This document shows, piece after piece, positions 53,257-62,206 of a stretch of DNA of 64,000 bases (positions within the stretch are counted from its first letter, which is position 1; each line of letters opens with the position of its first letter). Source of the DNA: Streptomyces narbonensis (lineage in GTDB: Bacteria > Actinomycetota > Actinomycetes > Streptomycetales > Streptomycetaceae). Location: the NCBI RefSeq assembly GCF_014649015.1, contig NZ_BMSF01000021.1:1-64000 (forward strand), in the 5' to 3' direction. The notes under the pieces were generated by a model. That model ran no database searches and was not told the DNA's origin. It was given only the letters and a program-made list of their open reading frames with translations. The position numbers and the translations under genes are program-made.

Positions 53257-54003
53257 TCACTTCCCGCCCTGGCTCAGCACGTCCGCGACGAGCTCCGCGA
53301 CGTCGGTCGTCACGTGGAAGTGCCCGCCCGGCCGCACGGTCTGCGTGAAGCCGCCGGAGGTGACGCTCGCCCACTCCGCCAACTGGGCCTGCTCCACCAA
53401 CGGGTCGCCCGCGCCGTGGTAGCAGCGCACAGGACAGGACAGCGGACGGGTGCCGGGACGGGGCCGATAGGTCGCGTGGGCCCGCAGGTCCGAGCGGATG
53501 ACGGGCAGCAGGAGGTCGCGCAGCTCGGCGTTCTCGGCGACCGCGGGTTCGATGCCGCCCAGCGCGCACAGTGTCGCCCAGAACTCGTCGTCGGGCTCCA
53601 GGTGGACGCCTCTGTTGGTCATCCGTCCGGGCGGCATGGCGGCCGACACACAGAGCGCCAGGGGTTCCTCGCCGGCATCCCGCAGCAGCAGGGCGGTCTC
53701 GTAGGCGACCAGCGCGCCCAGGCTGTGCCCGAACAGTATGTGGTCGCCCGGAGGCAACCGCAGCAGCTCCGCCGCCGCGCAGCCTGCCATCGCGGCCACG
53801 TCGTCCACGGGCGGCTCTCCGAAGCGGTCGCCCCGGCCGGGGTACTGGACGGCCATCAGCGACACACCTGGCGGCACCGCGGCGGACCACTCTCCGAAGG
53901 CGATCCCCGAGCCCCCCGAGTGCGGGAAGCACACCACGCGTACGCCGAGAGGGCCACCGGCGGTCATCGACCGCACCCAGCCGCGTTCCCGTATCCGGCT
54001 CAT
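53257..54003 (-). CDS. Type II thioesterase (Ser type, Ecm2-like)
   Basis: 248 residues, alpha/beta hydrolase: FPHSGGSGIAFGEW near the N-terminus, YPGRGDRFGEPP, nucleophile Ser in FGHSLGA, and His in PGGHFHV. The normal GHSLG elbow contrasts with the Cys-type enzyme at 4149-4895. In the quinoxaline pathway this enzyme releases beta-hydroxytryptophan from its carrier, besides editing. ATG 54003 has GGAGAGG upstream. First gene of a minus-strand run continuing into the dehydrogenase. Confidence 0.9.
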   Translation of the reverse strand: MSRIRERGWVRSMTAGGPLGVRVVCFPHSGGSGIAFGEWSAAVPPGVSLMAVQYPGRGDRFGEPPVDDVAAMAGCAAAELLRLPPGDHILFGHSLGALVAYETALLLRDAGEEPLALCVSAAMPPGRMTNRGVHLEPDDEFWATLCALGGIEPAVAENAELRDLLLPVIRSDLRAHATYRPRPGTRPLSCPVRCYHGAGDPLVEQAQLAEWASVTSGGFTQTVRPGGHFHVTTDVAELVADVLSQGGK

Positions 54004-54363
54004 CCTCTCCGCCTTTCTGGTCGACTGTCGTTCCGACCGCACCATGTTTTCCGCTCGTGGTGGATTCGCGGGTCCCTCGACAGATGTCGGCAAGAGATCG
54101 GGGCGCGATGGACCGCGACGCTGACGATGCCAAGAGACGACAAGGGCCACGGGCACGCCGCCGTACGGCATCGGGCTCAGGTCGCACGCGGACGTCGCGC
54201 ACCACCGCACCGGACACCGCCCGCCACCGCAGGAAGGCACCCGCCCTCCGCCCTCGTTGCCTCAGGCTCGCGGCCGGCACAGACCGAGGGCACCCGCGGC
54301 TCCACCCGGACCGCCGCGCTCCTCGATCCCCGTCTCGACCCACCGTTGAAAGGGAACGCGATC
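54004..54363. promoter_or_regulatory. Divergent promoter region (thioesterase run / AMP ligase)
   Basis: 360 bases between two divergent genes. The first 110 bases after the thioesterase start are the least GC-rich, and the ligase has AAAGGGAA as ribosome site. Frames across the spacer have no recognisable protein pattern. Confidence 0.4.
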
Positions 54364-55950
54364 ATGCTTGACGGTTTTGTGCCCTGGCCCGAACAGTTCG
54401 CGGCGGACCTGCGCCGAACAGGGGTCTGGCTCGGTCGGCCGATCGGTGACCTGTTGCACGAGTCGTGCGAACGGAACGCCGAGAAGGTGGCCGTGGTGTG
54501 CGGCGAACGCCGGATGACCTACGCGGAGCTGTCCCGGCGGGCGGACCGGTTGGCGGGCGGCCTGATCGGGCTGGGCATCAAGCCCCTGGACCGGGTGGTG
54601 GTGCACCTCCCCAACATCCCGGAGTTCGTCGTCCTGGTCTTCGCGCTGCTGCGGGCCGGAGCGATCCCGGTGCTGGCGCTGCCCGGTCACCGCAGAGGCG
54701 AGATCGCGCATCTGTGCGCCCACTCCGGGGCTGTCGCCTATGTGGTGAAGGACGAGTTCGGCGGGTTCGACTTCCGCACCATCGCCCGGGAGATCCCGTC
54801 GGTCCCGCACGTGATCGTCAGCGGCGACGCCCAGGAGTTCACGTCGCTGGAGTCGCTGGACGCCCAGGACGTCGCGCTGCCCCAGGTGGACGCGTCCGAC
54901 CCCGCGCTGTTCCTGCTCTCCGGGGGCACCACCGGACTGCCGAAGCTGATTCCCCGGGCCCACGACGACTACGCGTACGTCATGCGGGCCTGCGCGGAGG
55001 CGATGCAGGTGGGCCCGGAGGTGGTGTACCTCGCCGTCAACCCGGTCGCGCACCAGGCGGCCCTCGCCTGTCCGGGCGTGTTCGGCAGTCTCCTGCTGGG
55101 CGGGAAGGCGGTCCTCACGTCGAGCGTGCGGCCCGACGACGTCTTCTCGCTGATCCGCCGCGAGGGGGTCACCGTGACCACGGTCGTCCCCTCCGTGTTG
55201 CGGCTGTGGGCCGATTCCGGACGACCGCCCGGCGAACTGTCCCGCCTGCTGATCCAGGTGGGCAGCGCCCCGCTCGACCCGGCGCTGGCGCGCCGCGCGG
55301 CCCAGGTGCTGGGCTGCCGCATCCAGCGGTGGTACGGCATCAGCGAGGGGCTGCTGACCCACACCCGGTTCGACGACCCGGAGGAGGCGGCCGTGAACAC
55401 GGACGGCCGCCCCATGTCGCCGGGTGACGAGGTCCGGATCGTCGACGAGTCGGGGAACCCCGTGCCCGACGGGGAGGCGGGCGAGATGCAGGCGCGGGGC
55501 CCGTACACCATCCGCGGGTACTACCAGGCGCCCGAGGAGAACGCCCGCTCGTTCACGCCTGACGGTTTCTTCCGCACCGGCGACCTCGTCCGGCGCAGGC
55601 CGGACGGCAACATCGTGATCGTCGGCAGGAACAAGGACGTCATCAACCGGGCCGGCGAGAAGGTCTCCGCCGAGGAGGTGGAGCGGCAGTTGCGCACCCA
55701 CCCCGCCGTCCAGGACGCGGCCGTGATCGGCGTGGCGGACACCGTGCTCGGCGAGCGGACGTACGCGTTCGTCATCCTCAATGAGGCGGACGTCCGCCCG
55801 TCCGCCATGAAGGAATTCCTCAGGGGCCGCGGCCTGGCCGCGTACAAGATCCCCGACCGGCTGATCACGATGCCACAGCTTCCTCGCACACCGATGGGGA
55901 AGGTCGACAAGAAGGCACTGCGCGCACAGATCGCCACGTCGGAACGCTGA
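54364..55950 (+). CDS. Aryl-acid AMP ligase (starter activation, Ecm1-like)
   Basis: 528 residues, stand-alone ANL ligase of the DhbE/EntE type: LSGGTTGLPKL as nucleotide loop, WYGISEG, GRNKDVINRAGEKVSAEEVE, and C-terminal Lys in MGKVDKKAL. Compared with DhbE (AHNYPLSS) the acid pocket reads AHQAALAC, so the substrate is not 2,3-dihydroxybenzoate. It fits quinoxaline-2-carboxylate or 3-hydroxyquinaldate. No aryl carrier protein is in the window. In quinoxaline producers the primary fatty-acid ACP takes the acid (FabC cross-talk), which may apply here. It is divergent from the thioesterase gene. Confidence 0.9.
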   Translation: MLDGFVPWPEQFAADLRRTGVWLGRPIGDLLHESCERNAEKVAVVCGERRMTYAELSRRADRLAGGLIGLGIKPLDRVVVHLPNIPEFVVLVFALLRAGAIPVLALPGHRRGEIAHLCAHSGAVAYVVKDEFGGFDFRTIAREIPSVPHVIVSGDAQEFTSLESLDAQDVALPQVDASDPALFLLSGGTTGLPKLIPRAHDDYAYVMRACAEAMQVGPEVVYLAVNPVAHQAALACPGVFGSLLLGGKAVLTSSVRPDDVFSLIRREGVTVTTVVPSVLRLWADSGRPPGELSRLLIQVGSAPLDPALARRAAQVLGCRIQRWYGISEGLLTHTRFDDPEEAAVNTDGRPMSPGDEVRIVDESGNPVPDGEAGEMQARGPYTIRGYYQAPEENARSFTPDGFFRTGDLVRRRPDGNIVIVGRNKDVINRAGEKVSAEEVERQLRTHPAVQDAAVIGVADTVLGERTYAFVILNEADVRPSAMKEFLRGRGLAAYKIPDRLITMPQLPRTPMGKVDKKALRAQIATSER

Positions 55951-56138
55951 CGATGCCCGAGGCGCGGGACGGGTTCCGCGTCCGTTCCGCGCCTGCCTCG
56001 GCACCCGCCAGGGCACCCGCCCAACGCCCCACCCAGCGCCACGGAGCGTCACTACCGAGAGGAGAACGGGCGGGGGCGGAAAGACTCATCCGCGCAGGCC
56101 AGGGCATAGCCCCATCGATGCAGGTCGGCGGCCGGACA

Positions 56139-57233
56139 TCAGTCGGACACGGTGGTACCGGTGATCAGGCCGATCAACCCCGAAAGCCCGCCGTCGGCCA
56201 GGGCTCGGCGCTGACGATCGGCGGGAGTGCCCTCCCGGAGCAGTCTGTGGACGAGTGCGTTCACCTCGCGGAGGTCACCGGACTCCTCCAACGCGGGAGT
56301 GATGTGGCGGAACAGCGAGCACAACGCGTCGCCGCTGCTGAGCGGAAGTCCGTCCCGACCGACCAGGGTGCCGTTCAGGCCGTGCCGGGCCGCGTGCCAG
56401 TTGGCGGCGTGCAGGATCTCGGGCTCGCACGGGGTCAGCGCCATGCCGGCCTTCTCCTCGGCGATCGCGGTGACGACCAGGGCGCGTACGACGCCTGCGA
56501 GCATGACCGCGTCGTCGGCCCGGAGCTGGACGTCCAGGCACCGCACCTCGACGGTGGGGTACCGGTCGGACAGCCGTGCCTGCCAGTAGGCCTGTGCCTT
56601 GTCGGCGATCACGCCTGATGCCGCCAGTGCCGCCAAGCGCCGTTCGTAGTCGGGGTACCCGTCGAAGTGCGGCGGCGGCCCGCTCACGGGCCACCGTCCG
56701 AACACGATGGTGCGCCAGCTCGCGAACCCGGTGTCCCGCCCGTCCCACACGGGCGAGTTGGCCGACATGGCCAAGAGCGTCGGGAGCCACGGCCGGATCC
56801 TGTTCAGTACGGCCACACCTGTATCCGGATCGGGAACGCCCACGTGGACGTGCATGCCACAGATCAGCTGCTCGTCGACCAGCTTTCCCGCCTCGGCCTC
56901 CATCCGCAGATAGCGGGGCGACGGGGTCACCGGTACCGGCAGCACCCCGCGCAACGGGGCCGCGCCCGTGGCCGCGATCCGACAGCCGTTCGCCTCGGCG
57001 GCCGACGCGAGGGCGTGTCGCAGGCGCAGCAGATGGCCGCCGACCTCCGCAAGGCTCCGGCACACGGGAGTGGCCACCTCGATCTGGGCCTGCAGCAACT
57101 CGTCCTGCACTTCGTCCCGCTGGGCGAACGCACCAAGACCGGCCGTGCGGCTCACGTCCTCCACGAGCGGCTTCGGCACGCCCGTGGCCGGATCCACCAG
57201 CAGATACTCCTCTTCCACTCCCACGGTGATCAC
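56139..57233 (-). CDS. Carboxylate-amine ligase, YbdK / glutamate-cysteine ligase type 2
   Basis: 364 residues, GCS2 family: starts MITVGVEEEYLLVDPATG, with GMHVHVGVPD and VEVRCLDVQLRADD, and IAEEKAGM. Members form gamma-glutamyl bonds or have unknown substrates. It is on the minus strand at the right border of the cluster, 188 bases after the AMP ligase stop, and looks like a host gene; a cluster role is not indicated. Confidence 0.9.
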   Translation of the reverse strand: MITVGVEEEYLLVDPATGVPKPLVEDVSRTAGLGAFAQRDEVQDELLQAQIEVATPVCRSLAEVGGHLLRLRHALASAAEANGCRIAATGAAPLRGVLPVPVTPSPRYLRMEAEAGKLVDEQLICGMHVHVGVPDPDTGVAVLNRIRPWLPTLLAMSANSPVWDGRDTGFASWRTIVFGRWPVSGPPPHFDGYPDYERRLAALAASGVIADKAQAYWQARLSDRYPTVEVRCLDVQLRADDAVMLAGVVRALVVTAIAEEKAGMALTPCEPEILHAANWHAARHGLNGTLVGRDGLPLSSGDALCSLFRHITPALEESGDLREVNALVHRLLREGTPADRQRRALADGGLSGLIGLITGTTVSD

Positions 57234-57484
57234 GTCACGCGGCTACCCCGTCGCTCCTTGATCACCCCCGCGAGACCGCGTGCGGAGGCGTCGAGCATGT
57301 CGATCACGATGAGGCCGAACGGACCATGGCCGTCGGATCGGGCCCGCCGGCTGACGAACCGCGGGCGGCGGCGATCGGATGTTCAAGATTTCACAAATCG
57401 GGTATTTAGCCATGTTCGACATGAACCAGACACCTGCTCCCTCAGTGCGGGCAGGAGGCGACGCGGCACGGCGGTGAGAAACCG

Positions 57485-57706
57485 ATGACTCAGTGCAAGA
57501 CCCCCGACTACCGCACCGGCCATCACGGTCGGCACTGGACACACGCCCTGCGCTGCGCGCAGAAGGCCGGAGCCGTCGTCGTCACCGACGACACCGAGGA
57601 GCCGGTGACCTACGCCCACGAAGACTCCGGGCCCGGCCGCTTCCGCCCCTGGATCACCGAGACAGGATCACGCTACGACAGCCACGACGTGCACCCCGAG
57701 TGGTAG
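57485..57706 (+). CDS. Small hypothetical protein
   Basis: 73 residues, acidic and His-rich, ending DSHDVHPEW. High G+C at third positions and a weak GGTGAG upstream of ATG 57485 support coding. No family recognised. Confidence 0.5.
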   Translation: MTQCKTPDYRTGHHGRHWTHALRCAQKAGAVVVTDDTEEPVTYAHEDSGPGRFRPWITETGSRYDSHDVHPEW

Positions 57707-58228
57707 CAGCCGGCGGAAGCCGAGGGCGATGCCGATCACTGCGCCGAGCGCGGGATCCGAAGGTCGAGCAGCCGGTCCAGGACTGCCTGCCGGCCCGGCT
57801 TGTCGCGGCGCATTTCCTTCCCGCCCCTTCACCCTGTTCGTGAAGGAGGCCGCGGCCGCCGGCGCCTGGCGCGATTGACGCGAGGGAAGACCGGCCACCA
57901 CGGCCCGTGCGAAGAGGCCCCCGCAGTCACGACACGCGGGGGCCACACCACCGGAAGAACCGGACCCACGATCCATACGCACCACCGGTCCATCCATCCG
58001 AACCACCCGGTGCCGGGCCTCGGCACGCCGGAACCGAAAGCCCGGGATGGGACCGCCAGGAGCACCCCGTCCGGCGGTCCTGGGGGTACGCGATCGCTGC
58101 ACACGAACTCCTTCGACGAGGCGATCACACTGCCGACACCCTCTACCCGCGCTTGCTTTTATAGCGCGCCTGCAATTATTGTCGAAGCACCTAAGGAGCT
58201 CACTCAAGCAATCGTAGAAGGTCGAGCC
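57707..58228. promoter_or_regulatory. Long leader region of the MFS gene
   Basis: 522 bases. The frame of the MFS gene stays open upstream, but its sequence has no transporter character, so I treat it as noncoding. Near the end an AT-rich patch (58153-58183) has TTGCTT and TTATTG spaced 17 bases apart as a candidate promoter, and CAATTATTG is palindromic. Confidence 0.35.
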
Positions 58229-59446
58229 ATGCCTCTCGCACTCCTCGCACTGGCCGTCGGTGCCTTCGGAATCGGCACCACCGAATTCGTGATCATGGGG
58301 CTGCTGCCCGAGATCGCCGCCGACTACGGCGTCACCATCCCGACCGCCGGTCTCCTCGTCACCGGATACGCGCTCGGCGTCGTCCTCGGCGCGCCCCTGC
58401 TCACCGTGCTCGGCAACAAGGTCAGCCGCAAGCGGATGCTCATGCTGCTCATGGGCCTGTTCGTGCTCGGCAACGTCCTCTCCGCCGTCGCCCCGAGCTT
58501 CGGGCTGATGCTGACCGGCCGCGTCGTCGCCTCGCTCGCCCACGGCTCGTTCTTCGGCATCGGGTCCGTCGTCGCGGCCGAGCTGGTCGCCCCGGACAAG
58601 AAGGCCGGGGCCATCGCGACCATGTTCACGGGGCTCACCGTCGCCAACATCGTCGGTGTGCCGCTGGGCACCTTCATCGGGCAGGCCGTCGGCTGGCGCA
58701 CCACCTTCGCGATCGTCGCCGCGCTCGGCGTCGTCGGGCTCTTCGGCATCGCCAGGCTCGTTCCCGCCACGCCGCGCCCCGCGGGCGCCCGACTGCGCCG
58801 GGAGCTGACCGCCTTCCGGAACCCGCAGGTGCTGCTCGCGATGGCGATGACCGTGCTCGGCTTCGGTGGCGTCTTCGCCGCGATCACCTACATCGCACCG
58901 ATGATGACCGAGGTCGCCGGATACTCCGAGGGCGCCGTGACCTGGCTGCTCGTCCTCTTCGGCGTCGGCATGTTCCTCGGCAACCTGATCGGCGGCCGGT
59001 ACGCCGACCGCGCCCTGATGCCCCTGCTGTACGTCACCCTCGGCGGGCTCGCGACCGTCCTCGCGCTGTTCACCGTCTTCGCCCACCAGAAGGTCCTCGC
59101 CGCGATCGCCATCCTGCTCGTCGGGGCGCTCGGCTTCGCCACCGTGCCGCCACTGCAGAAGCGGGTCCTCGACCAGGCCCACGGCGCTCCGACGCTGGCC
59201 TCAGCCGTCAACATCGGCGCCTTCAACCTCGGCAACGCCCTCGCCGCCTGGCTCGGCGGCCTCGTCATCGCCTCCGGCTTCGGTTACACCTCCCCGAACT
59301 GGGTCGGCGCCGTCCTCGCCGCCGCGGCCCTCGGCCTCGCCTTCTGGTCCGCCGCCCTGGAGCGCCGAGCCCCCGCCGCGTCGGCATCGCCGGCCGAGAC
59401 CGCCGCCGGCGCCGACTCCGCCGCCCGTATCCCCGTACATCACTGA
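58229..59446 (+). CDS. MFS drug exporter (AraJ/Cmx type)
   Basis: 405 residues with about 12 membrane segments. The N-terminal FGIGTTEFVIMGLLPEIAADYGV and the motif RKRMLMLLMGLFVLGN are typical of actinobacterial drug-H+ antiporters of the chloramphenicol-resistance type. It is first in a run with a GlcG-like gene and two aldo-keto reductases. The start (GAAGG upstream) was chosen at the beginning of the transporter pattern. Confidence 0.9.
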   Translation: MPLALLALAVGAFGIGTTEFVIMGLLPEIAADYGVTIPTAGLLVTGYALGVVLGAPLLTVLGNKVSRKRMLMLLMGLFVLGNVLSAVAPSFGLMLTGRVVASLAHGSFFGIGSVVAAELVAPDKKAGAIATMFTGLTVANIVGVPLGTFIGQAVGWRTTFAIVAALGVVGLFGIARLVPATPRPAGARLRRELTAFRNPQVLLAMAMTVLGFGGVFAAITYIAPMMTEVAGYSEGAVTWLLVLFGVGMFLGNLIGGRYADRALMPLLYVTLGGLATVLALFTVFAHQKVLAAIAILLVGALGFATVPPLQKRVLDQAHGAPTLASAVNIGAFNLGNALAAWLGGLVIASGFGYTSPNWVGAVLAAAALGLAFWSAALERRAPAASASPAETAAGADSAARIPVHH

Positions 59447-59508
59447 CCTCCCCCGCTCCCCGCTCCCCTCCCTTCCCCCACTCCCCCCTCGGTCCCAGGA
59501 GAAGCACC

Positions 59509-59955
59509 TTGAGCACCACCATCACGACCACCGCCCCCGCCACCGCCGTCGCCCCGCTGACGACCGCCGACGCCGAGGTACTGATCACCTCCGCCCGTCG
59601 CGCCGCCGAGGCGGCCGGGGTCGCCGTCAGCGTCACCGTCCTGGATGCCGGCGGGCACCTGCTCGCCTTCCGTCGTGACGACCGGTCGGTCCTGATCTCC
59701 GGCGAGACCAGCACCCGCAAGGCCTACACCGCGCTCCAGCTGAACGCTCCGACCGCCGACCTGGTCGACCTCGTCAAGCCCGACGGGCCGTTCCACTCCC
59801 TGCCCACCGCGCTCGACCGACCGCTGCTGTTCATCGCCGGCGGCATCCCCGTCCACCGCGACGGCCGGCTGATCGGTGCGATCGGAGTCGGCGGCGGCGC
59901 CCCCGAGCAGGACCACGGCTTCGCCTCCACCGCGCTCGCCGAGCTCTCCCGATGA
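59509..59955 (+). CDS. GlcG/HbpS-family protein
   Basis: 148 residues from TTG 59509 with AGGAG upstream. Family pattern: AAGVAVSVTVLDAGGHLLAFRRDD, TSTRKAYTA, GGIPVHRDGRLIGAIGVGGG. Members bind heme or act in small-molecule stress responses, mostly with unknown function. It is often found with oxidoreductase operons, as here. Confidence 0.85.
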   Translation: MSTTITTTAPATAVAPLTTADAEVLITSARRAAEAAGVAVSVTVLDAGGHLLAFRRDDRSVLISGETSTRKAYTALQLNAPTADLVDLVKPDGPFHSLPTALDRPLLFIAGGIPVHRDGRLIGAIGVGGGAPEQDHGFASTALAELSR

Positions 59956-60031
59956 CGACGACCCGCACCACCCCCGCCACCCGCGCCCCGCACCCTCACC
60001 CCCGCACGAAGTGAAGGAAGACCCGCACACC

Positions 60032-60871
60032 ATGGCCCCCTCCACCACCCCCGCCGTCCCCACCGTCAAGCTCAACAACGGCGTCGAGATCCCCCAGCTC
60101 GGCTTCGGCGTCTTCCAGGTCCCCGACGACGAGACCGCCGCAGCCGTCACCACCGCGCTCGAGACCGGCTACCGCAGCATCGACACCGCCGCGATCTACG
60201 GCAACGAGACCGGCGTCGGCCGCGCGCTCGCCGCCTCCGGGCTGCCCCGCGAGGAGCTGTTCGTCACCACGAAGCTGTGGAACGCCGACCAGGGGTACGA
60301 CGCCACCCTGCGCGCCTTCGACGCCGGCCTCGCCAAGCTCGGCCTCGACTACGTCGACCTCTACCTGATCCACTGGCCGACCCCCGCCCGCGACCTCTAC
60401 CGCGACTCCTGGCGCGCCCTGGAGCGCCTGGCCGAGGAGGGCCGGATCCGAGCGGCCGGCGTCTCCAACTTCCAGCCCGGCCACCTCGCGCGGCTGACGG
60501 ACGGCGCGAAGCTGGTCCCCGCCGTCAACCAGGTCGAGCTGCACCCCGGACTGCAGCAGGCCGAGCTGCGCGCGTTCCACGCCGAGCACGGCATCGCCAC
60601 CGAGGCCTGGAGCCCGCTCGCCCAGGGCGCGGTCCTCGACGACCGGGTCATCGGTGACCTGGCCGCCCGTCACGGCAAGTCCCCCGCCCAGGTCGTCCTG
60701 CGCTGGCACCTCCAGCTGGGCAACATCGTCATCCCCAAGTCGGTGACCCCGACCCGGATCCGCGAGAACCTCGACGTCTTCGACTTCGCCCTCACGGACG
60801 AGGAGATGGGCGCGGTGGCCGCGCTCGACCGCGACCTGCGCACCGGCCCGCACCCCGACGAACTCAACTGA
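60032..60871 (+). CDS. Aldo-keto reductase (AKR5-like)
   Basis: 279 residues: LNNGVEIPQLGFGVFQV, catalytic Asp and Tyr in SIDTAAIYGNE, Lys in VTTKLWN, His in YLIHWPTP, and NADPH-site IPKSVTPTRIRENL. A complete (alpha/beta)8 reductase of aldehydes or diketones. Preceded by GAAGGAAG; follows the GlcG-like gene through a C-rich gap. Confidence 0.9.
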   Translation: MAPSTTPAVPTVKLNNGVEIPQLGFGVFQVPDDETAAAVTTALETGYRSIDTAAIYGNETGVGRALAASGLPREELFVTTKLWNADQGYDATLRAFDAGLAKLGLDYVDLYLIHWPTPARDLYRDSWRALERLAEEGRIRAAGVSNFQPGHLARLTDGAKLVPAVNQVELHPGLQQAELRAFHAEHGIATEAWSPLAQGAVLDDRVIGDLAARHGKSPAQVVLRWHLQLGNIVIPKSVTPTRIRENLDVFDFALTDEEMGAVAALDRDLRTGPHPDELN

Positions 60872-60949
60872 CCCGCACCCGCGCAGCCCGTCCCACCCCA
60901 CACACCCGCTCACCCTCACTCCCACCCCCACCCCCACAAAGGCACTGTC

Positions 60950-61969
60950 ATGTCGCTCAAGGAATTGCTTCCCGGCCGTCTCGGCTTCGGCACCGCCCCG
61001 CTCGGCAACATGTTCCGCGCGATCCCCGACGAGGAGGCCCGCGCCACCGTCGAGGCCGCCTGGAGCCACGGCATCCGCTTCTACGACACGGCCCCCTTCT
61101 ACGGCGCCGGGCTCGCCGAGAGCCGGCTCGGCGAGGTCCTGGCCACCAAGCCGCGCGACGCGTACATCCTGTCCACCAAGGTCGGCCGGGTCATCCTCGA
61201 CGAGCACGAGAACACCACTCGCGAGCTCGGCGAGAAGGGCGGACTCTTCGAGCACGGCAACCCGAACAAGATCGTCCACGAGTGGACCGCCGAGGCCACC
61301 GAGCGCTCCGTCGAGGACAGCCTGAAGCGCCTGGGCACCGACCGGCTCGACATCGTCTGGGTCCACGACATCGCCCAGGACTTCCACGGCGACCAGTGGC
61401 TCCGGAAGTTCGAGGAGGCCCGCACCGGCGCCTTCCGTGTCCTGTCCCGTCTGCGCGACGAGGGCGTCATCAAGGCCTGGGGGCTCGGCGTCAACAGGAC
61501 CGAGCCCATCGAGCTGACGCTCGCCCTCGACGAGCCGCGCCCCGACGGCTTCCTCCTCGCCGGCCGCTACACCCTCCTCGACCACGAGCACGCCCTGACC
61601 CGCCTGCTCCCCATGGCGCAGGAGCAGAACGTCGACATGGTCGTCGGCGGTCCGTACAGCTCGGGCATCCTCGCCGGCGGCACCCACTTCGAGTACCAGC
61701 AGGCGCCCGCCGAGATCGTCGAGCGCGTCGACCGGCTCAAGGCCCTATCCGAGCGGCACGGCGTGAGCATCAAGGCCGCCGCGCTGCAGTTCTCCCTGGC
61801 CCACCCGGCCGCCGCCGCGGTCATCCCCGGCGCCACGCGCCCGAGCCGGATCGCCGAGGACGCGGCCGCGCTCGCCGAACCGATCCCCACCGCCTTCTGG
61901 ACCGACCTCCGCGCCGCGGGCCTGGTCAGCCGGTCCGCCCCGCTCCCCTCCCCCGACCGGCAGCTGTGA
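60950..61969 (+). CDS. Aldo/keto reductase (D-threo-aldose dehydrogenase type)
   Basis: 339 residues: LGFGTAPLGNMFRAI, FYDTAPFYGAG with Asp and Tyr, STKVGRV, and WVHDI, the set seen in L-fucose/D-threo-aldose 1-dehydrogenases. Last gene of the MFS run; a hairpin follows at 62028-62057. Confidence 0.9.
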   Translation: MSLKELLPGRLGFGTAPLGNMFRAIPDEEARATVEAAWSHGIRFYDTAPFYGAGLAESRLGEVLATKPRDAYILSTKVGRVILDEHENTTRELGEKGGLFEHGNPNKIVHEWTAEATERSVEDSLKRLGTDRLDIVWVHDIAQDFHGDQWLRKFEEARTGAFRVLSRLRDEGVIKAWGLGVNRTEPIELTLALDEPRPDGFLLAGRYTLLDHEHALTRLLPMAQEQNVDMVVGGPYSSGILAGGTHFEYQQAPAEIVERVDRLKALSERHGVSIKAAALQFSLAHPAAAAVIPGATRPSRIAEDAAALAEPIPTAFWTDLRAAGLVSRSAPLPSPDRQL

Positions 61970-62027
61970 CGCCGACGCACCGCACGCCCCGGACATGCGT
62001 CGAGCCTGTCCGGGTAAGCGTTTCCGT

Positions 62028-62057
62028 GGGGGCTCCCTACCTGTCCGGGGAGCCCCC
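62028..62057 (+). terminator. Hairpin terminator after the aldo-keto reductase run
   Basis: GGGGGCTCCC at 62028-62037 pairs perfectly with GGGAGCCCCC at 62048-62057, loop 10 bases, 58 bases past the stop. Confidence 0.6.
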
Positions 62058-62206
62058 CGCGATCGGCGCTCGCCCACCAGGATGAGCAACGGCCGGTCCA
62101 CGGCTCCGCCTGGTTCCGCGGCGCCACGGACCACCCGACAATGAGCCCGCTCTCGTCCTCCTCGTCCTCCCGGGTCTCCGGGAGGCAGTCCCCGATCAGG
62201 AGCCGG

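Noticed and set aside
57800..58228. Long N-terminal extension of the MFS protein
   Set aside because: The residues are Pro/Arg/Thr-rich without membrane character; the transporter pattern starts at ATG 58229.
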